Below, piece after piece: positions 60,521 through 64,000 of a stretch of DNA of 64,000 bases. How positions within the stretch are numbered: position 1 is the first letter of the stretch; each line of letters starts with the position of its first letter. The translations under genes and the position numbers were made by a program. Below the pieces are notes generated by a model. The model made no database searches, had not been told where the DNA came from, and saw only the letters and a program-made list of their open reading frames with translations. Origin of the DNA: Ga0077530 sp046293075. GTDB taxonomy: Bacteria > Pseudomonadota > Alphaproteobacteria > Rhizobiales > Hyphomicrobiaceae. Where the stretch lies: assembly GCA_046293075.1 (NCBI GenBank), contig JBKBPL010000023.1:1-64000 (forward strand). The letters are read 5' to 3'.

Positions 60521-61282
60521 TCACCCATTGCGGGCGAGTGCCACCACATCACCGGGATTGCGCACGCGCTTAAGCATGTCGACGAGCCGGCCGCGGACCT
60601 CCGGCAAGGCCTCGCCGCGCGGGGCAAGGATCCGGGTTTCCAGGAAATGGCCGGTAAGCGCGAAGCCGGCGGCGAGATCGCCTGGCGAAACAACCCCCTG
60701 ATGGCGCCCGCGCAGGAAGGGCGGCAGCGTCAGCAGCCGGTCGCGGTAAGGCTCCCCCGCCGAAGCCGAGACCGCGCGGCCGCTCTTCGGCGAGACGTAG
60801 ATCAGATCGTCGTTGCGGCCGGTCGCAGCGCACGCCGTGAGATCGAGACCGAACCCCAGCTCCTCGAGCAAGGCCAGCTCCCAGCGGACGAGCAGTGCCG
60901 GCCAGACGTCAGGCGCATCGAGAAAGCCCAGTACGAACAGGCTCACCTCGTAGAGGCTCGGATGGGGATCGCGCTCGGGGAGCAGGCGGGCGAGCGCAGT
61001 CAGCGTCGCGAGCCCGGCGAGGGGCATGGGGTGATCCATGACCTCGGCGGCATAAGCACGGCGCGTCTCGATGGCCATGTGGCCGAGGTGTTCGGCGAGA
61101 CGGCCCTTCCACGTCACCTCGACGTGGTTGCCGGCCTGGAGAATGGGGCGCATGCGCCGCGAGCGCCCGCCGTGGACAAGCCCGAGATGGCGGCCATGGG
61201 CGCGCGTCAGCAACTCGACGACACTCGCGGTCTCGCCGTGCGGCCGCACGCCCAGGATGATGCCCTCGTCGGTCCAGTCCAT
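60521..61282 (-). CDS. recO: DNA repair protein RecO
   Basis: A 253-residue protein: N-terminal OB fold (WTDEGIILGVRPHGETASVVELLTRAHGRHLGLVHGG) and a helical C-terminal domain with the usual GFGLDLTACAATG segment. RecO loads RecA with RecF/RecR. Order lepB-rnc-era-recO is typical for Alphaproteobacteria. A gap of 190 bp separates it from era. Confidence 0.93.
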   Translation of the reverse strand: MDWTDEGIILGVRPHGETASVVELLTRAHGRHLGLVHGGRSRRMRPILQAGNHVEVTWKGRLAEHLGHMAIETRRAYAAEVMDHPMPLAGLATLTALARLLPERDPHPSLYEVSLFVLGFLDAPDVWPALLVRWELALLEELGFGLDLTACAATGRNDDLIYVSPKSGRAVSASAGEPYRDRLLTLPPFLRGRHQGVVSPGDLAAGFALTGHFLETRILAPRGEALPEVRGRLVDMLKRVRNPGDVVALARNG

Positions 61283-61472
61283 CGCGGTGAACTATATCAG
61301 GAGTCGGACGTCTCGAGACAGCCGTGCCGGCGTCGGATTCTGGCGCCGGTTCAGTAAACTGCCGTCGCCAGCTGCCCTTCGTTCGACAATGGCCGGCGGT
61401 CAAACGCAGCCCGCACGGTGCAACGTGCATCCACGCCAGCGCGCAGCGCCGGCCTCGCGCTTATCCTGCGAA

Positions 61473-62417
61473 CTATTCCTTGGGGAAGTCGAGCCCCATG
61501 CCGCGATAGCGTTCGGGATCATCGCCCCAGTCTTCCTGCACCTTCACGTGCAGGAAGAGATGCACCGGCCGCTCGAGCAGGGCGGCGAGCTCCTTGCGCG
61601 CGCGCATGGAGATATCCTTGATGGTGCGGCCGCCTTCACCAAGCACAATGCTGCGCTGGCTCTCGCGCTCGACAAAGATCGTCTGCTCGATGCGCACGGA
61701 ACCATCCTTGCGGTCCTGCCAGGCCGTGGTCTCGACGGTTGCCGAATAGGGGAGCTCCTGGTGCAGGCGCTCGTACAACTTTTCGCGCGTGATCTCCGCC
61801 GCGAGCTGGCGCTCGGGAATGTCGGAGAGGTCATCGGCGGGGAAATGCCACGGGCCCTCGGGCACATGCGCTGCAAGATGCGCCTTCAGATCCTCGACGC
61901 CGCTGCCGGTCAGGGCCGAGACCATGAAGGTCGCTGAGAAATCCAGCCGCGCGTTGAGGTCTGCAGCGAGCGCGAGAAGCTGCTCCTTCTTCACGCGGTC
62001 GATCTTGTTGAGGACGAGCACGCGCGGCCGCGCGACGGCTGCGAGCTGGCGCAGGATGCGGGCCACATCGTCGTTCACGCCCTTCTGCGCGTCGACGAGC
62101 AGCACCACCAGGTCGGCATCCGCAGCCGCGGCGGTTGCGGCATCGACCATGGCCCGGTCGAGGCGACGACGGGGGGCGAAGATGCCCGGTGTGTCGATGA
62201 AGACGAGCTGGCTGGCGCCGACGAGCGCGATGCCGCGCACCGGCACGCGCGTCGTCTGCACCTTGTGTGAGACGATGGTGACTTTGGCCCCGACGAGCGC
62301 ATTGACAAGCGTGGACTTGCCGGCGTTCGGCGCGCCGATGACGGCGATGAAGCCGCAGCGCGCCGGACCGCTGCTCTCGGCGGGGGCCGTCGGGCTGCGC
62401 GGGCTCGCCCTAGTCAT
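61473..62417 (-). CDS. era: GTPase Era
   Basis: A 314-residue GTPase for 16S rRNA maturation. ATG 62417 overlaps the rnc stop by 8 bp; a longer upstream frame is antisense shadow. G motifs: G1 IGAPNAGKST, G3 IDTPGIF and G4 LNKIDRV; C-terminal KH domain (about 225-314) with ERESQRSIVLGEGG. The tail VKVQEDWGDDPERYRGMG is the family end. Coupled with rnc. Confidence 0.96.
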   Translation of the reverse strand: MTRASPRSPTAPAESSGPARCGFIAVIGAPNAGKSTLVNALVGAKVTIVSHKVQTTRVPVRGIALVGASQLVFIDTPGIFAPRRRLDRAMVDAATAAAADADLVVLLVDAQKGVNDDVARILRQLAAVARPRVLVLNKIDRVKKEQLLALAADLNARLDFSATFMVSALTGSGVEDLKAHLAAHVPEGPWHFPADDLSDIPERQLAAEITREKLYERLHQELPYSATVETTAWQDRKDGSVRIEQTIFVERESQRSIVLGEGGRTIKDISMRARKELAALLERPVHLFLHVKVQEDWGDDPERYRGMGLDFPKE

Positions 62418-63156
62418 GGGTCTCTGGCGCGGCATCGGTGGGCCACACGCCCTTGGCGCGCAGGAGCGCCGTGGCTGCGGCCTGCTCGGCGGCCCGCTTG
62501 CTGGCGCCGACGCCCACTGCGGGGCTGTGGCGGCCGACGCGGACTTGGGCTGTGAAGCGGGGGGCGTGGTCGGGACCAACGCGGCCGACCTCGATGTACT
62601 CCGGCAAGGGGAGGCCTTGGCCCTGCGCCCATTCCTGTAGCGCCGATTTGGGGTCGGCGACGGCGCGAGGCGCGCTGACGATGAGTGGCATCCACAGGCG
62701 GCGAACCGCGTCGCGCGCGACGTCGAAGCCCGCTTCGACGAACATGGCGCCGAGCAGTGCCTCGCAGGCATCGGCAAGGATGGTGTCCTTCTCGCGTCCG
62801 CCGCTATCGGCCTCCGAGGCTGAAAGGATGAGCACGGGGCCGAGCGCGAGGTTGCGGGCGACGCGGGCGCACGCCTCGCGACGAACGAGGCGATTGAAGC
62901 GGCGGGCAAGCTCGCCTTCAGTCGCGTCGGGATCCATCTCGACGAGGAGCTCGGCAATGGCGAGGGCAAGCACGCGGTCGCCGAGGAACTCGAGACGCTC
63001 GTTGTCGTCGCTCTTTTCGCGCTGGGAGCGCACGCTGGCGTGCGTCAGGGCGCGCCTGAGCAGCGGGCGGCTCTTGAACTTGTAGCCGAGCGCCTTTTCA
63101 AGCGATGCCGTCTTCAGCTTCTCCGCGGGCTTCTTGGCCGCCGGCGACTTGCTCAC
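62410..63156 (-). CDS. rnc: Ribonuclease III
   Basis: A 248-residue endonuclease. The catalytic signature NERLEFLGDRVLALAIA and the second acidic site DTILADACEALLGAMFVEAGF are intact; the dsRNA-binding domain occupies about 170-235. The first 18 residues are a Lys/Ala-rich extension. Located between lepB and era, as usual. The stop overlaps era by 8 bp. Confidence 0.96.
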   Translation of the reverse strand: MSKSPAAKKPAEKLKTASLEKALGYKFKSRPLLRRALTHASVRSQREKSDDNERLEFLGDRVLALAIAELLVEMDPDATEGELARRFNRLVRREACARVARNLALGPVLILSASEADSGGREKDTILADACEALLGAMFVEAGFDVARDAVRRLWMPLIVSAPRAVADPKSALQEWAQGQGLPLPEYIEVGRVGPDHAPRFTAQVRVGRHSPAVGVGASKRAAEQAAATALLRAKGVWPTDAAPETHD

Positions 63157-63289
63157 GGTGCGCGCCCTCCGCCGGCCAACCCGCGCGTGGCGGGCTGCGC
63201 ATGCGCACAGGCAGACCCCGGCCTCTTCAGCACGCGGGCCAAAGGCAGGGGCGGATGCTCAAGCGCATCACTCAAAAGACTTTGCCTCG

Positions 63290-64000
63290 TTAGCGAACCA
63301 ATCTGAAAATTCGGCTCCAGCGCACGTCGAAGGGCCATGTCCACGGGCGCGTCAGCTCGAACCGGCCCGGTTCATCGACGGCCGCGGAAAAGAAAATGAT
63401 ATCTGCCCGCCCGATGAAATTCTCAAGGGGCACATAACCTACACCATAGCGGGGCGATTGGTCACGACTGTCCGTCGAGTTGTCGCGATTGTCGCCCATC
63501 ATGAAATAATGACCTTCCGGCACCTTGTACGGACCGACATTGTCGTATTCGCCATTCGGCCGGGCATCGAGCACATAGTATTTGACGCCCTCCGGCAGCG
63601 TCTCCTCGTACCGCGGGATGCGCCGCTCGCGGCCGTCCTCCCCGACCTGTACGAAATCGTCGACGCGGCGGCGCGGCACCTCTTTGCCGTTGATGAACAG
63701 CACACCGCTGCGCACCAGGATCTCGTCGCCGGGGAGCCCGATCACCCGCTTGATGTAGTCGGTCGAATTGTCGCGCGGCAGCTTGAAGACGGCGACGTCC
63801 CCGCGCTTGGGGCTTGCCCCCCAGATGCGTCCGGAAAAGAGGTTCGGACTGAACGGCAGCGAATGCTTGGAATAGCCGTACGAAAGCTTCGAGACGAAGA
63901 GGTAGTCGCCGATCAGCAGCGTGGACTGCATCGAGCCCGAGGGGATATTGAACGGCTGATAGAAGAAGACGCGCACGACGAAGGCAATGATCAGCGCATG
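63290..64000 (-). CDS. lepB: Signal peptidase I, partial (5' end beyond window)
   Basis: The C-terminal part of an inner-membrane leader peptidase. The frame is open to the right edge (codons before the first visible in-frame GTG encode HALIIAFV), so the N-terminal membrane anchor lies outside. Catalytic Ser is in IPSGSMQSTLL and the general-base Lys in DYIKRVIGLPGDEI; box E GDNRDNSTDSRDQS is complete. It removes signal peptides from exported proteins. rnc follows after 133 bp. Confidence 0.95.
   Translation of the reverse strand, partial: HALIIAFVVRVFFYQPFNIPSGSMQSTLLIGDYLFVSKLSYGYSKHSLPFSPNLFSGRIWGASPKRGDVAVFKLPRDNSTDYIKRVIGLPGDEILVRSGVLFINGKEVPRRRVDDFVQVGEDGRERRIPRYEETLPEGVKYYVLDARPNGEYDNVGPYKVPEGHYFMMGDNRDNSTDSRDQSPRYGVGYVPLENFIGRADIIFFSAAVDEPGRFELTRPWTWPFDVRWSRIFRLVR

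Noticed and set aside
1..64000. CRISPR array, prophage or integrated element with direct-repeat ends
   Set aside because: No regular spaced repeats, phage structural genes, integrase or duplicated tRNA end were seen.

Overview
The window looks like a chromosomal segment of a GC-rich alphaproteobacterium, most likely from the Hyphomicrobiales (Rhizobiales). The pointers are the lepB-rnc-era-recO gene order at the right end, a tRNA-His without an encoded G-1 and with A73, two DUF1127 genes, a BigR/SqrR-type regulator, and a MoxR/DUF58/DUF4159 block next to a DUF1285 gene. Genes are dense, with many 1-14 bp overlaps, and nearly every real gene has long spurious open frames opposite it, as expected at this GC content. 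The genus cannot be fixed from the sequence alone.

Layout. 0-2 kb: a truncated IS256-type transposase and gene-poor sequence, then a small exported protein. 2-7.1 kb: a class V aminotransferase, then a tightly overlapping operon of two uncharacterised proteins, a GcvH-like lipoyl protein and an NADH-dehydrogenase-like/SelD fusion. 7.2-22.5 kb: a thiol- and sulfur-flavoured region. It holds an HMG-CoA-lyase homologue without the catalytic Cys; a SqrR/BigR-like ArsR repressor heading a HlyD-RND efflux operon and divergent from thioredoxin-2 and a DUF2892 membrane protein; a LysR regulator divergent from a TauE/SafE exporter; a flavin monooxygenase; OsmC; a hydrolase; two DUF1127 proteins; a cysteine synthase-glutaredoxin fusion; and an MFS carrier. 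22.8-26.9 kb: a compact signalling operon of truncated haemoglobin, PAS-class III cyclase, PAS-histidine kinase-receiver and OmpR-type regulator.

27-42 kb is mostly core or conserved: a multi-repeat periplasmic protein, a DUF2189 membrane protein, tRNA-His, kup, purA, and the four-gene MoxR/DUF58/DUF4159/VWA-like operon with divergent DUF1285. 42-60.4 kb is catabolic and accessory: an amidohydrolase, an orphan P-loop protein beside two inverted repeats, a GMC oxidoreductase, a TfoX-N protein, an amidase, two SDRs, a CaiB-type CoA transferase, a crotonase, a formamidase, a hydrolase, a TauABC/SsuABC-like ABC importer, a class IV aminotransferase and succinate-semialdehyde dehydrogenase. 60.5-64 kb: recO, era, rnc and the 3' part of lepB.

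The strongest candidates for new biology are the SelD/lipoyl-protein operon, the globin-cyclase-kinase-regulator operon, and the persulfide-sensor-controlled RND efflux cluster, whose promoter appears leaderless. These functional links are inferred from gene order and motifs; no database search was possible.
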